NCBI GenBank assembly: GCA_037447655.1
Contig: JBBHKE010002215.1
Coordinates: 1 to 60,798, forward strand
Source: Zygnema cylindricum
Taxonomy: Eukaryota; Streptophyta; Zygnematophyceae; Zygnematales; Zygnemataceae
Direction: 5' to 3'
DNA: 60,798 nucleotides
Shown: piece after piece, positions 8,341-18,815 of the stretch
Position numbering within the stretch: position 1 is the stretch's first letter
Layout of the letters: every line of letters starts with the position of its first letter
The notes under the pieces: model-generated
The model's input: only the letters and a program-made list of their open reading frames with translations
What the model was told of the DNA's origin: nothing
Databases searched by the model: none
Translations under genes and position numbers: made by a program

Positions 8341-9288
8341 ATGGAGGTCTCAGAGTTACAGGTTATGGGCCCACCCTCTAGGGTACCAATCTTTAATGGA
8401 ACTGGCTTCATATACTGGGAAAGTATGATGATAGGATCTCTATGCGAAAAAAGGTTTTGGGGGATAGTGAGTGGACGATTGGGGCGTCCATCAAGTCTTG
8501 GAATTCCTCCAGGGTTTGGAGGAAGCAGATTCACCAGGAAAGAGGATTCACCTTCAACGGAGGAAACAAAGGAAGGAGAGGTGGTGGACAAAGGAAAGGA
8601 GAAGGAGGCGACCACACCAATAGCAACTGGTTTAGCATTCATGTCACCTATTCCGAGGAACGAGGAGAATGATACTGAAACCTGGGACTTCAACAATATG
8701 GCGGCAAAGCACTTCATCCTACGCCATCTCACTCAAGGACTTGCATGTCCTCATTTACAGGTAGAAAGGGCATCCGATCTTTGGATGGCTCTTATAGAGA
8801 TGTACCGAAGTGGTACGATTCAGCAACAACAGTTGGCTGATCAGAAAGTTAAGGAGTATGTATACAAAGGGGGAAATATGTTGGATTTTTGCAATGAGCT
8901 TGCTACACTCTTCATGGAGCTACACAGTGCGGGAAAAGATTTTAGTGAAAAAGAAAAGGTTAACTGTTTACTGATGAAGTTACCTGATGAGTTCGTGAAC
9001 ATAGTTTACCGTGTGCAGGACTTGCCTGACTCAAGGTGGATATGGAACTCAGTGGTAGGAATGATTCTCGTTCAAGAGAATACAATTGAGATCCGAAGGG
9101 GAGGAAAGAGTGGCCAAGCCTTGGCAACAGCGACTGATTGGAGGAACAGGGATTCCCGAAAACCGGTCAGAAACTATGGGGTAGGGAGCAGAAAAAACCG
9201 GCCGATGAGTTCGAACCAAGGGCTCCCAAAGGACTATGTCATTTTTGTAAGAAACCGGGGCACTATATGGCAGAGTGCACTAAGCTAA
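8341..9288 (+). CDS. gag: Copia A1 Gag, starting inside the 5' LTR
   Basis: The start ATG at 8341 lies within the LTR. The frame crosses the LTR end and the primer-binding site (encoding QVMGPP) into MEVSELQVMGPPSRVPIFNG. Residues about 110-230 match the copia-type Gag/UBN2 pattern (FILRHLTQG, DLWMALIEMY, VKEYVYKGG, LPDEFVNIVYRV). A one-base deletion near 9180, in a run of Gs, shifts the frame, so the CCHC zinc knuckle (CHFCKKPGHYMAEC, about 9238-9279) is read only in another frame. The 315-residue frame stops at 9288. In sister copies the same reading continues through the zinc knuckle into pol. Gag would form the virus-like particle. Confidence 0.9.
   Translation: MEVSELQVMGPPSRVPIFNGTGFIYWESMMIGSLCEKRFWGIVSGRLGRPSSLGIPPGFGGSRFTRKEDSPSTEETKEGEVVDKGKEKEATTPIATGLAFMSPIPRNEENDTETWDFNNMAAKHFILRHLTQGLACPHLQVERASDLWMALIEMYRSGTIQQQQLADQKVKEYVYKGGNMLDFCNELATLFMELHSAGKDFSEKEKVNCLLMKLPDEFVNIVYRVQDLPDSRWIWNSVVGMILVQENTIEIRRGGKSGQALATATDWRNRDSRKPVRNYGVGSRKNRPMSSNQGLPKDYVIFVRNRGTIWQSALS
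8361..8375 (+). other. Primer-binding site, half-tRNA initiator-Met type
   Basis: GGTTATGGGCCCACC immediately follows the LTR. It is complementary to the anticodon arm of initiator tRNA-Met (anticodon CAU), not to the tRNA 3' end. Drosophila copia uses the same kind of site with a cleaved tRNA half as primer. The last bases (CACC) fit the plant version of the tRNA as I remember it. The equivalent sites are 23140-23154 (A2), 29050-29064 (A3, one mismatch), 39152-39166 (A4), 43650-43664 (B) and 52407-52415 (E6, nine bases). Confidence 0.85.
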
Positions 9289-9400
9289 CCGAGCTTCATT
9301 AAAGGAGGGGCAGACCGGTGGTACCCCGAGAGGAAAGAAAAAGGCCCTTGTCACACAGGTACTTGAGGCTGAATCCGAGGACGAGGACGATGAGCTCCTT

Positions 9401-12400
9401 TTGGATGAGGAGTTGGAGGCGAAAAATGAGGTCGAAATTCCACGGAGGCAGAAATGTGCTTACGTTGGATTGAAAGGTGAAGCAGGCTGGATTTTAGATT
9501 CAGGTGCCTCCATGCACATGTGTAAGGATAGACACCTGTTCACTAAGATAAGAAAGATTCCCACCGTAGAGATAGAGTACGGGGATGGGAGGATAGTCAC
9601 CACTACTCTTGTAGGATCGGTAGATCTAAAAGTGTTAGTAGAAGGAAAGACATCCATATTAACATTCTCCGATGTATTGTTTATTCTGGAGCTGAACAAA
9701 AATCTTATCTCTACATCAGTATTAGATGATAAGGGTTTTTTTACTAGCACTAGGGAAGGAGTCTTTACTGCTAGTTTTGAGGATGATGTCTATTTCATTG
9801 CTGAGAAAGGTAGCCATGGGATGTTTAGGCTGATCTTAAGTAATGAAAAAAAGAAACTTTATTATGCTGGTGTTCATGATATTATGATGTGGCATAAGAG
9901 GCTTGGGCATGTGAATCTAGATAAGTTAAGAGAGATGAAAAAGATGGGAGTGGTGGAAGGGATTCAGTTCAGTGAGAGTGATGATATAAGTGATTGTAGT
10001 GGATGTGCTCAAGGTAAAGCACACAGATTACCCTTTCCTAAGTCAGCCACCTATAAGGGAGAAAAAATTCTAGATCTAGTACACACAGATATTTGGGGAC
10101 CGGCTAAAGTGCCATCACCGGGGGGGAAGAGATTTATGATGACTATAACTGATGATTGGTCTCGGTATTCCCGGGTATATTTTTTGAAAAACAAGTCCGA
10201 AGCTGAGGATTGTTTTAGACAATATAAAGCATGGAGCGAAAAACTCCATGAAACTCCAATCAAGAGAGTAAGGAGTGACAATGGTGGAGAGTATACTTCT
10301 AACCAGTTTGAGGATTTTCTGAGGGAAGATGGGATTCAACACCAAAAGACAGTTCCAGAAAATCCTGAACAGAATGGGGTAGCCGAGAGGTTAAATAGAA
10401 CACTAAGTGATAGTGCTAGAAGTATGTTGTCAGATAAAAGGATAGGGAAAAGGTTTTGGGCAGAAGCAATGAACTGTGCTAATTACCTCAAGAATAGAGT
10501 TCTTACTTCAGCTATAAAAGATCAAACACCTTATGAGAGATGGACAGGCCGGAAACCATACATATCTCACTTAAAGGTTTTCGGCAGTCAAGTGTTCAGT
10601 CTAGATACTGATCGGTCAAATTGGAAGCTAGATCCTAAAGGAAAACCAGGATACTTATTAGGATATGATGAAGATGTTAAAGGATATAGAGTTTATGATC
10701 TAAAAAGGGAAGATATAATCTTAGTAAAGCATCTAGTAGTTATGGATGAAGGAAAGTCTGTAGATCCCTTCAAATATACGAAGTCAGTAAAAATCAGATT
10801 TGAGTCAGAAAATTCCGATGACTTTGAGCTTCCTAACTATCCAGGTTTTAGAGAAGATGACATTCTTGCAGGTACAAATCAGACCGAAAAGGACCCGGCT
10901 GTGGAAACTCCAGTGACAACTCTACTCGAAGCGGAAGACGTGGTGGAAATTGATTCGGAATCAAGGGATAGGGGAGAAGTCGAGTTTGTTCGAAAGAATC
11001 CACGAGAACCATCTATTCCGGCCTCAGATTTTGAGGGGGGGAGGAGAAGTAGCAAAAGACTGCAAGAAAAACAGGTTAATAACAAGGTAACTAAACTATC
11101 TCATCAAGATGAACCTCAAACTTATGGAGAGGCGATGACTTGTCGAGAAAGAAACCGGTGGAAGACAGCCATCAATGAGGAGATGGCTTCAATCATGGCA
11201 GCCGATACTTGGGAGCTGGTGGACTGTCCACCTAACCGAAAACCAATTGGTTGTAAGTGGGTTTTCAAACTAAAACTGAACCCAGATAACACAATCGAGC
11301 GCTACAAAGCCAGATTAGTGGCAAAGGGATTTACACAAAAGGAAGGAATTGACTACGAGGAAACCTTTGCTCCGGTGGTCAGATTTCCCTCCGTCCGCAT
11401 ACTTCTCAGTTTAGCGGCGGCGGAAGACATGGAAGTGCACCAGATGGACATAAAAACAGCCTTTTTGCATGGAGAATTGGAAGAGGAGATCTTCATGCGA
11501 CAACCCGAAGGGTTTGTGGAAGAAGGAGAGGAGAGTAAGGTATGCCGGCTGATTAAATCTCTTTATGGTTTGAAACACGCACCTCGACAATGGAATAAGA
11601 AGCTTGATGAGTTTCTTACCGGTCTGGGATATATTCGGATCAGCTCAGATCACTCAATCTATGTTTTCGAAGATGAGGAAGGTTTGATATTTATTGCAAT
11701 TTATGTTGATGATTTGCTTGTATTAAGTAAATCAATGGAAAAAATTAACAAACTGAAAACCGATCTTAAGGGGAGATTTGAAATGAAGGATATGGGAGAA
11801 GCAAGATATATTTTGGGAATTCAAGTAGAGAGAGACCGAAAAAGGAAAATTATAAGATTGACTCAAAAAGAAGCAATAGGGAACATGCTTGAAAAATTTC
11901 AAATGGATAAAGCTAATAGTTGTACAACTCCAATGGAGTTGAAGAAGGGAAGTGAGGGGAGTGAGGAAGAAGGAGTCATAGTCTTAGACGAGGAATTATC
12001 TCATGATGAACAGAAGTTCATGCAGACTATTCCTTACAGGCAAGTAGTGGGAAGTCTAATCTATTTTATGAATTGTACCCGGCCGGATTTAGCTGCAGCT
12101 GTAGGAGTGCTGAGTAGAAGTCTAAATGCTCCCACTAAGAAGGATTGGGAGGCAGCTAAGAGAGTCCTTAGATACTTGGTAGGAACTAGAGATCTATGGT
12201 TGCATTTGGGTGGGGAGAATACTGACATCACTACTTGGAGTGATGCCAGTTATGGTGATGCTCCGATGAGGAGATGTACTTCTGGATATGTATTATATGT
12301 GGGTGATGGGGCTTGCTGTTGGAGTAGCAAACAGCAAAAGGTTATTGCTCAGTCCACCATGGAGGCTGAGTATATGGCCTCTTGCTCTGCTGTAAAAGAA

Positions 12401-12697
12401 TTGATGTGGGTCAAGTCTTTGCTTGGTGAGCTTGGTCACCTTAAGAGTGGTGTGCAGAAAATATTTTGTGATAATCAGGCAGCAATCGCTATCTCTGCCA
12501 ATCCTAAACACCATTTTAAAGCCAAACACATGGACATCAGACTCAGTTTTGTTAGAGAGAAAGTAGAAAACAAAATAATCAGTTTAGAGTACAGACCAGA
12601 TAGTGAGATGGTAGCAGATATGATGACCAAACCTGTGCCTTCCCCTAAGCTAATTTTTTGCAGGGAGAAGTGTGGTCTGAAATTAAAGATTGACTAG
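9401..12697 (+). CDS. pol: Copia A1 Pol: protease, integrase, reverse transcriptase, RNase H
   Basis: An open frame of 1098 codons. The protease has WILDSGASMHMC with D-S-G at about residues 33-35. The integrase zinc site is HKRLGH (about 164) plus CSGC (about 198). Its D-D-E core is HTDIWGP (about 229), RSDNGGEY (about 292) and NGVAERLNRT (about 328). RT starts at KPIGCKWVFKLK and carries YVDDLLV (about 767). RNase H has TWSDASYGD (about 945), MEAEYMA (about 986) and CDNQAAIA (about 1022), and ends with DMMTKPVP. No catalytic residue is missing. The Met at 9401 is just the first in the open stretch. In sister copies this is the continuation of gag in the same frame. The purine tract follows the stop directly. 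Confidence 0.96.
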   Translation: MDEELEAKNEVEIPRRQKCAYVGLKGEAGWILDSGASMHMCKDRHLFTKIRKIPTVEIEYGDGRIVTTTLVGSVDLKVLVEGKTSILTFSDVLFILELNKNLISTSVLDDKGFFTSTREGVFTASFEDDVYFIAEKGSHGMFRLILSNEKKKLYYAGVHDIMMWHKRLGHVNLDKLREMKKMGVVEGIQFSESDDISDCSGCAQGKAHRLPFPKSATYKGEKILDLVHTDIWGPAKVPSPGGKRFMMTITDDWSRYSRVYFLKNKSEAEDCFRQYKAWSEKLHETPIKRVRSDNGGEYTSNQFEDFLREDGIQHQKTVPENPEQNGVAERLNRTLSDSARSMLSDKRIGKRFWAEAMNCANYLKNRVLTSAIKDQTPYERWTGRKPYISHLKVFGSQVFSLDTDRSNWKLDPKGKPGYLLGYDEDVKGYRVYDLKREDIILVKHLVVMDEGKSVDPFKYTKSVKIRFESENSDDFELPNYPGFREDDILAGTNQTEKDPAVETPVTTLLEAEDVVEIDSESRDRGEVEFVRKNPREPSIPASDFEGGRRSSKRLQEKQVNNKVTKLSHQDEPQTYGEAMTCRERNRWKTAINEEMASIMAADTWELVDCPPNRKPIGCKWVFKLKLNPDNTIERYKARLVAKGFTQKEGIDYEETFAPVVRFPSVRILLSLAAAEDMEVHQMDIKTAFLHGELEEEIFMRQPEGFVEEGEESKVCRLIKSLYGLKHAPRQWNKKLDEFLTGLGYIRISSDHSIYVFEDEEGLIFIAIYVDDLLVLSKSMEKINKLKTDLKGRFEMKDMGEARYILGIQVERDRKRKIIRLTQKEAIGNMLEKFQMDKANSCTTPMELKKGSEGSEEEGVIVLDEELSHDEQKFMQTIPYRQVVGSLIYFMNCTRPDLAAAVGVLSRSLNAPTKKDWEAAKRVLRYLVGTRDLWLHLGGENTDITTWSDASYGDAPMRRCTSGYVLYVGDGACCWSSKQQKVIAQSTMEAEYMASCSAVKELMWVKSLLGELGHLKSGVQKIFCDNQAAIAISANPKHHFKAKHMDIRLSFVREKVENKIISLEYRPDSEMVADMMTKPVPSPKLIFCREKCGLKLKID

Positions 12698-12710
12698 AAA
12701 ATAAGGGGAG
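12698..12710 (+). other. Polypurine tract of copia A1
   Basis: AAAATAAGGGGAG lies between the pol stop codon and the 3' LTR. This is the expected plus-strand primer. The same motif (reverse complement CTCCCCTTATTTT) flanks the minus-strand copies. Confidence 0.9.
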
Positions 12711-13752
12711 TGTAGAAACTAATGGTTTTATTAGTATTTTCTAGGTCTAAATAGAAATATAGAAAGAAGCCGAGGCAGTCTACCTCTAACTTCTCTCTCC
12801 AAATCTCAAACTTGTCGCAGTCACTGAGAAATTGGAGAGGAAGCTAGAGCCATGGCTACCTTGGCTATCCTGAGGTTTACGGGAATTTTATACTGGGGTT
12901 TATTTATTTATTTAAAAGGAATGTGCCGGCGGCAGGATTTGATCCTTGTACCTACCGGCCGGCAGACAGGAAATAGCTGGTAGCCTTAGCCGTTAGATCT
13001 AGAAGTAGTATTACGTGGTATATAGTTTGATAATTATATAAATTACAATACGTACGATAATTCATTTAACTGTTACGATTTACGGGATGCATAGATCCGG
13101 TACGAATGACAGTACGGATTACGAATCAATACCGCGCATTTGTTTCGGAAGTGAAATAAATACCGCGCATGTATTTATTACGGCCACGATTAAATCTGAA
13201 TTTAATCGGACGGCCGGGATTAGCGCCGAGATCACGGAGGAAGATTTCGGCGGTTTGTGGCCATCGCCACATCGGATGACGCGTGGCGAAATTCCGTTGG
13301 ATCGTAGAATCTCCGGAGATTATGGCACCGAATCCGGATTTGACATGTGTCGACATTTAGGGCATGTCGTACAATGTCCGTACATAAAGTACACCGGCGG
13401 CTGTACTTTTACGTACGGAACTCAATTCTGATTGGTTCCGTACATCAGTAGATAGAGTCTGTGAGAGAGATAGGACTTAGAAAAATTAGAAGATAGGACC
13501 CCTTCTCCCAGAGAGCTTCTGTACAAAAGGTCAACTTTGACCCCCCATAACTTACTGCTCAGGGGAGCAAATTCAAAGATTCTTTTTGCTATCGACTCAA
13601 GGGAGTCTTGTCTTCACAGGGGTGAAGTTGGTCAGCGTTTTTGTCTGCCAGGGTGGCAGTTATTTTTTCTTAAACACAAAGGGGTCAGGATTATCCTAGA
13701 GGCTTCTTGGAAGCTGTCCACTCTGAGGACTTATGGAGGTCTCAGAGTTACA
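12711..13752 (+). repeat. 3' LTR of copia A1
   Basis: 1042 bp, colinear with 7319-8360 and differing by about seven substitutions with no length change. It contains the same internal motifs and a duplicate of the gag start codon at 13733. CGGAT (13753-13757) follows. Confidence 0.96.
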
Positions 13753-14752
13753 CGGATGCCATGTAATAAAGCCGCCACCTTTGCACCTGACTAACTCCGC
13801 TGTTCGACCTCCGTTTAAGGTGAACTAAAGTGCATGGTGCTTTATGGTAAAAATACAAATTTCTGATCCGGCGCGTTGTCCTCCCCCTTCTCCGTACGTT
13901 GGAGTCCGTACAAGGTGGGACGAGGCCCCGAAACTCCTGTGAGTGCAAATGTGCCAAGGATGCACACGAGCTTAACAAGGGTTTTTTTTTAATTAGTCGT
14001 ATTAACGAAAGTACAATGTTATGTTTATAGTAAGGTACACGGACAGGTTTTGTCCATAAAAAAATGTACTTTTTTAAATAAAAATGTACAAAAGGTCATT
14101 TAATGTAATTTCGCACGCATGTGAATATGCATTGGAAAAAGAGACGCAAAATCGAATATTATGTTTTTGGTGTACAAATTGTCAAATTTTGTACGGAGAC
14201 ATATATTTATGTAGACATCAATACTGGTGGCATTTATAATTCGAAAAAACCTAAATTAGAGTTTGGGTGAACCTCGATAAAGCGTTTCTAAGACACGTTT
14301 ACTAGGAGTAGTATTTGTATCACTTCTCCATCATGTCGTGCCAGCGAGGCACCAATTGGGTACGTGCGTGATTGCGATTGAAATCACATAGATCTTGTTA
14401 AGCCGGTTGTGAATATTGAAAGATTTCAAAAGTACAGAATTTGAATGGCGTATCTGTACGCACGGGCGAAATTTAAGATTTGTAAAGTTGTGTTAAAATT
14501 TAATTTATATACGTGCGTATTTAATCGATATACAAATTATGCCATTATGTATTTATGTTTCAAACACAAATTCCATTCCTCGAAGTAAAAGAAGCGGTAG
14601 AGGGATATCCGCTGACAAAGATCGTCATTTTTTGAAGATTTGCGTCCATTCTGTTCAAAAGCACATGACTTTTGTAAAATGTTTGGTTGTAATCTCTCGT
14701 CCGCGCGTGGATCATATCTTTTGTTTCCAAGTGTACCAATCAAAACGTCTAG

Positions 14753-14800
14753 TGTGTGGCAAGTCTCCAGTTGGGGAGAGTTGAGGAGACTTGCCACACA
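14753..14800. repeat. Perfect 16-bp inverted repeat
   Basis: TGTGTGGCAAGTCTCC (14753-14768) is followed 16 bases later by its exact reverse complement (14785-14800). Weak pairing may extend outward. It could be a hairpin RNA or the core of a decayed palindromic element. Confidence 0.7.
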
Positions 14801-14979
14801 TTGAACAAAAGAGGCGTTTGCTTCGAAAACTCGAAATCACACGGTCGAAACTTTCGCCAAAAAGTTTAGAGAATCTTGACGAATCTCCAGTAATCATATT
14901 TTATTAAAATAAAAAAAAGCAGTACGGCCCTGTACGAAAATGTGTTGGCCTTGTATGAAAATGCACTTTTTCCAGTAAT

Positions 14980-15008
14980 GAACCTTCACTTTTTGCTGGT
15001 GAAGGTTC
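14980..15008. repeat. 10-bp inverted repeat hairpin
   Basis: GAACCTTCAC (14980-14989) and GTGAAGGTTC (14999-15008) are exact reverse complements separated by 9 bases. Confidence 0.6.
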
Positions 15009-17206
15009 ACCCTTAAGGTAAAATCCCATTAGGCGGTCCCAATAAAAGTACAAACAAGTCTAATTGCACCGTTTACTGGAGGATTGTTCTATTTTGGCAG
15101 CATTTACTGGAAGATTGTTCAATTTTGTGGCGCCAGTAATAAACCTTCTTCAATTATGATTGGCGCCACATAGGTTAAAGTCCAGATTTTGAAAATCTTA
15201 CAAAAATCTAGAAACAGAATGTCAAAAGGGAATATCTGTACGAAATGAGGTAGTTATTGATTCGTACATAAAATTTGTTGCCAGACTTTGATTTTGAAAA
15301 TGGAAATCAAAATTTCAAAACGGAATGGCAAAAAGATGTGGCAAACTTTGAATTCACGACAAAATTTGAATGTCGACAGATATCAAACGAAGCGTGCTAG
15401 GATATTTTTGGCTCACTTGCATCCGGCGTGGCAAGCAACACATGGCCTGTACGACGTAGGCACATGGCTTGTACGAGGTGTAGACCTGCGATCGCTTGTT
15501 CAAAGCGGATTTTATTTTCATTTTCACGTGTACCAATGGTACACTACCAGTATCGAGCAACTCTCCTCGCAAAGAGAGTATCTTCACACTCTATGATGGG
15601 CCCGATTGCTTCGCGGATCTCAAAAAGTGGAATATCCAACGGCCATGAATTATGCCTACATCATTAGAGCCTCTGGACAGCTTTTCAATAACGATATTTT
15701 GTCTGACATAAAAAAATAAGGTACGGATTTGTACGGCACTGTACGAAAACATACAGCGTCTAGTAACAAACCCCATTTTTTGTCTAATGGAATTCTACCC
15801 TTAGGGTATGTCCCCATGTGCATAAATAAGGGTTTTTTTTGTCGTTTTCCTGTAAAACTTAACGTCGTATTGCCTAAGGTGCAACCGTACGAACGAATCG
15901 CAAATTTGTAGAGTACAATTTGCGTCATCTTCAAACTTAGGATGTAAGGAAATTTGTCGTCTTGTATTTTTCGACCCACTTCCACAACAAAAAACGTCAT
16001 CTAGAAACTATGTTTAGAACACATGCGCGATGTGTTTTAAAACATAGTTCAAAAGTAGGTGAAAGCTGGCCCATACAAAATGCCTATTGTACGCAAAACA
16101 TACAATATGGCCTTAAGACCTATATTATATTGGTCGCAAAATGAAAAATAGTAGTAAAAGGGTGTAGTTGCACATCGATTGATGGAGAATTAAACGTCAT
16201 GTGTAAATTTTGAAAAACATTTGGACAATTTTTTATTTTTTCGTGAGTTTTGAGGTATTTTTTACTTAAACCGTCAGATTTAGACGATTAGACAGTTGCT
16301 GATCAAAGTAACGATCTAAGAAGATCACATAAAAAGCCCATAACGTTACTTACGATAGGACTTACGTTCGCGTTTTTTTCCGGGTTTTTTTTCCCGCGGA
16401 ATGTCATCCTACGTAGTGTCAGTTCGCTAGAAAAAATCGTCCGCCAACATGCGCTATACTATGATAATACGTCAGATTTATACGTTCGTACAAAAGTGTC
16501 CACAACGCACACACATACACTATGCCTACTCTGCGTGAGTTTTGTGCCAAGTTTTGTGCGCCTACCAAAGGCCTATAATAAAAACGCCTACTTTTGAACT
16601 ATGTTTTAAAGCTAGGTATTTTTTGATAAACAAACAGGAACAAATATTCGCACTTGCCGAAATTTTTCGAAAATTTTCATACAATTTCCAAGGACAAAAA
16701 AAAATACACAATTCGTTATGTTTTGTCCGTTGGCTTTCAATACGACAAAAAATTATACACAATTTGTTTGGTTTTGTCCATTTTTGTTTAGTATGGTTTT
16801 TTTTTGCAGGGGTCTCGAAATTTCGATGCCATTTCACGTCGATCGAACAGGAGACGCGAAGGCAAAGCGCATCTTCTTCAACTGTGAAACTGCACAGGCT
16901 GTAATGCGATACATCTACAATGTCACCGTAAGACATGCGACGTCACAAGTAGTTCCAAAAATTAACGTGCGACAACAAAGATTGTGGACGTTCACACACG
17001 ACACAGGTATTCTCAACGTATACAATCGTCACAAACGTAAGTTAAAATTACGTTTTTAGGGTGCGTCTCTGTGTGCCAAAGTAAGGGTTTTTTAAATGTC
17101 GTCTTCTTGCAAAACTTAGAGTCGTACCGTGTATGATTCAACCGTACAAAAAAATAGAAAAAAAGAAAAGAACATTTTGCGTCATAATCGAATTTAATAT
17201 GTAATA

Positions 17207-17755
17207 TGAAACTCTGAGACCTCCATAAGTCTTCAGAGTGGATAGCTTCCAAGAAGCCTCTAGGATAACTCTGACCCCTTTGTGTTTCAGCGAAAACAAC
17301 TGCCTCCCTGGCAGACAAAAACTCTGACCACCTGCACCCTTGTGAAGGCAAGACTCCCCTGAGTCTATAGCAAAAAGAATCTCTGAATTTGCTCCCTTGA
17401 GCAGTAAGTTATGGAGGGTCAAAATTGACCTTTTGTATAGAAGCTCTCTGGGAGAGAGGGTCTTATCTCCTAATTTTTCTAATTCCTATCTCTCTCACAG
17501 ACTCTATCTACTGATGTACCGAACCAATCAGAATTGAGTTCCGTACTCAAAAGTACAGCTGCCGGTGTACTTTATGTACGAACATTGTACGACATGGCCT
17601 AAATGTCGACACATGTCATATCCGGATTCGGTGCCATAATCTCCGGAGATTCCACGATCCAACGTAATTTCGCCATGTGTCATCCGATGTGGCGATGACC
17701 ATAAACCGCCGAAATCTTCTTCCGCGATCTCAGCGCTGATTCCGGCCGTCCGATT
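17207..17755 (-). repeat. 3' LTR of copia A3, part 1 (U5-side end)
   Basis: This begins TGAAACTCTGAGACC, the reverse complement of a family A LTR end, and stops at the CGATT target of A2. The rest of the LTR resumes at 24202. Confidence 0.9.
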
Positions 17756-18802
17756 TGTAACTCTAAGACCTCCATAAGTCCTCAGAGTGGACAGCTTCCA
17801 AGAAGCCTCTAGGATAATCCTGACCCCTTTGTGTTTAAGCAAAAATAACTGCCACCCTGGCAGACAAAAACGCTGACCAACTTCACCCTTGTGAAGACAA
17901 GACTCCCCTGAGTCGATAGCAAAAAGAATCTCTGAATTTGCTCCCCTGAGCAGTAAGTTATGGAGGGTCAAAGTTGACCTTTTGTACAGAAGCTCTCTGG
18001 GAGAGAGGGTCCTATCTTCTAATTTTTCTAAGTCCTATCCCTCTCACAGACTCTATCTACTGATGTACGGAACCAATCAGATATCAGTTCCGTACGTAAA
18101 AGTACAACTGCCGGTGTACTTTATGTACGGATATTGTACGATATGGCCTAAATGTCCACACGTGGAGTATCCGGATTCGCTCCTTAAATCCTCGGAGATG
18201 CCGCGCTCCAATGTTACATCGCCACGTGTCATCCGATGTGGCGCTGCCCACAAACCGCCGAATTCTCCTTCCGCGATCTCGGCGCAATTTCCGGCCGTCC
18301 GATTAAACTCGTTTTTGATCGTAGCCGTAATAAATACATGCGCGGTATTTGTTTCGCTTCCGAAATCAATGCGCGGTATTGATTTCATATCCGTACCGCA
18401 ATTCGTACTTTTACAATTCCATATCTATGTGTCCCGTAAATAGTTATAGTTAAATGAATTATTCTACGTGTACCTGTATAAATAATTATCGTACTATATA
18501 CTACGCATCAGTACCTCTAGACTTAACGGCTAAGGCTACCGGCTATCTCCTAGCTGTCGGCCGGCAGGTACCAGGATCAAATCCTGCCGCCGGCATACAC
18601 CTTTTAGTAATTAATCCGTAGACTAATATAAATTTCCCGTAAACCTGAGGATAGCTTAGGTAGCCATGGCTCTAGCTTCCTCTCCAATTTCTCAGTAACT
18701 GCGACAAGTTTGAGAGTTGGAGAGAGAAGTTAGAGGTAGACTGCCTCGGCTTCTTTGTTTCTATTTAGACCTAGAAAATACTTAAAACCATTAATTCCTA
18801 CA
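17756..18802 (-). repeat. 3' LTR of copia A2
   Basis: Reverse complement begins TGTAGGAATTAATGG (at 18802) and ends GAGTTACA (at 17756). It carries the box-B-like hairpin at 18555-18595 (TGTCGGC/GCCGGCA), a perfect G-box CACGTG at 18223-18228 within an inverted repeat 18220-18243, and the GTAC hairpin. The purine tract lies just beyond 18802. Confidence 0.95.
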
Positions 18803-18815
18803 CTCCCCTTATTTT

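Larger units (their letters stand above)
7319..8360 (+). repeat. 5' LTR of copia A1
   Basis: The LTR runs from TG at 7319 to CA at 8360. It contains a box-B-like hairpin (7532-7572), AT-rich sequence with TATATAG near 7627, two AATACCGCGCAT motifs (7736-7747 and 7767-7778), a G-box-like inverted repeat (7873-7896), a GTAC hairpin (7986-8026) and a CCAAT box (CTGATTGG, 8036-8043). The gag start codon (8341) lies 20 bases before its end. Confidence 0.95.
7319..13752 (+). mobile_element. Ty1/copia retrotransposon A1, nearly intact
   Basis: A 6434-bp element with 1042-bp LTRs starting TGTAGAAAC and ending GAGTTACA, a primer-binding site, gag, pol and a purine tract. The pol order (protease, integrase, RT, RNase H) defines Ty1/copia. 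By eye the two LTRs differ at only about seven positions of 1042, so the insertion is recent. The pol frame is fully open with all catalytic residues in place. Two single-base deletions near the gag-pol junction (around 9180 and 9299) separate gag from pol, relative to the other copies, where both lie in one frame. The element may therefore be immobile on its own while still making pol products poorly or not at all. Confidence 0.96.
13758..15800. other. Unassigned AT-rich region
   Basis: About 2 kb with no recognisable gene. Open stretches are short and without domains. It contains two hairpins (14753-14800 and 14980-15008) and a loose repeat of a phrase like TTTACTGGAGGATTGTTC (near 15070 and 15105). 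It may be old transposon debris or the outer part of the gypsy element. Confidence 0.4.

Noticed and set aside
8410-8720. Alternative open frames overlapping gag on both strands
   Set aside because: They are shadows of the gag frame, which has the conserved Gag core and matches the other copies.
14265-15016. Candidate TIR element with GGGTGAACCT ends
   Set aside because: Only about ten bases match between the ends, and the flanks (TTT and TTA) do not match.
16542-16904. 120-codon open frame in TIR element H1
   Set aside because: No transposase motif, hydrophobic and aromatic runs typical of AT-rich non-coding DNA, and an overlapping open frame on the other strand.
15750-17130. Direct tandem repeat of a 1.2-kb unit suggested by repeated GGGTRYGTCCCC phrases
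   Set aside because: Pairing of left and right ends by their variant bases and the TTA flanks explains these better as nested TIR elements.
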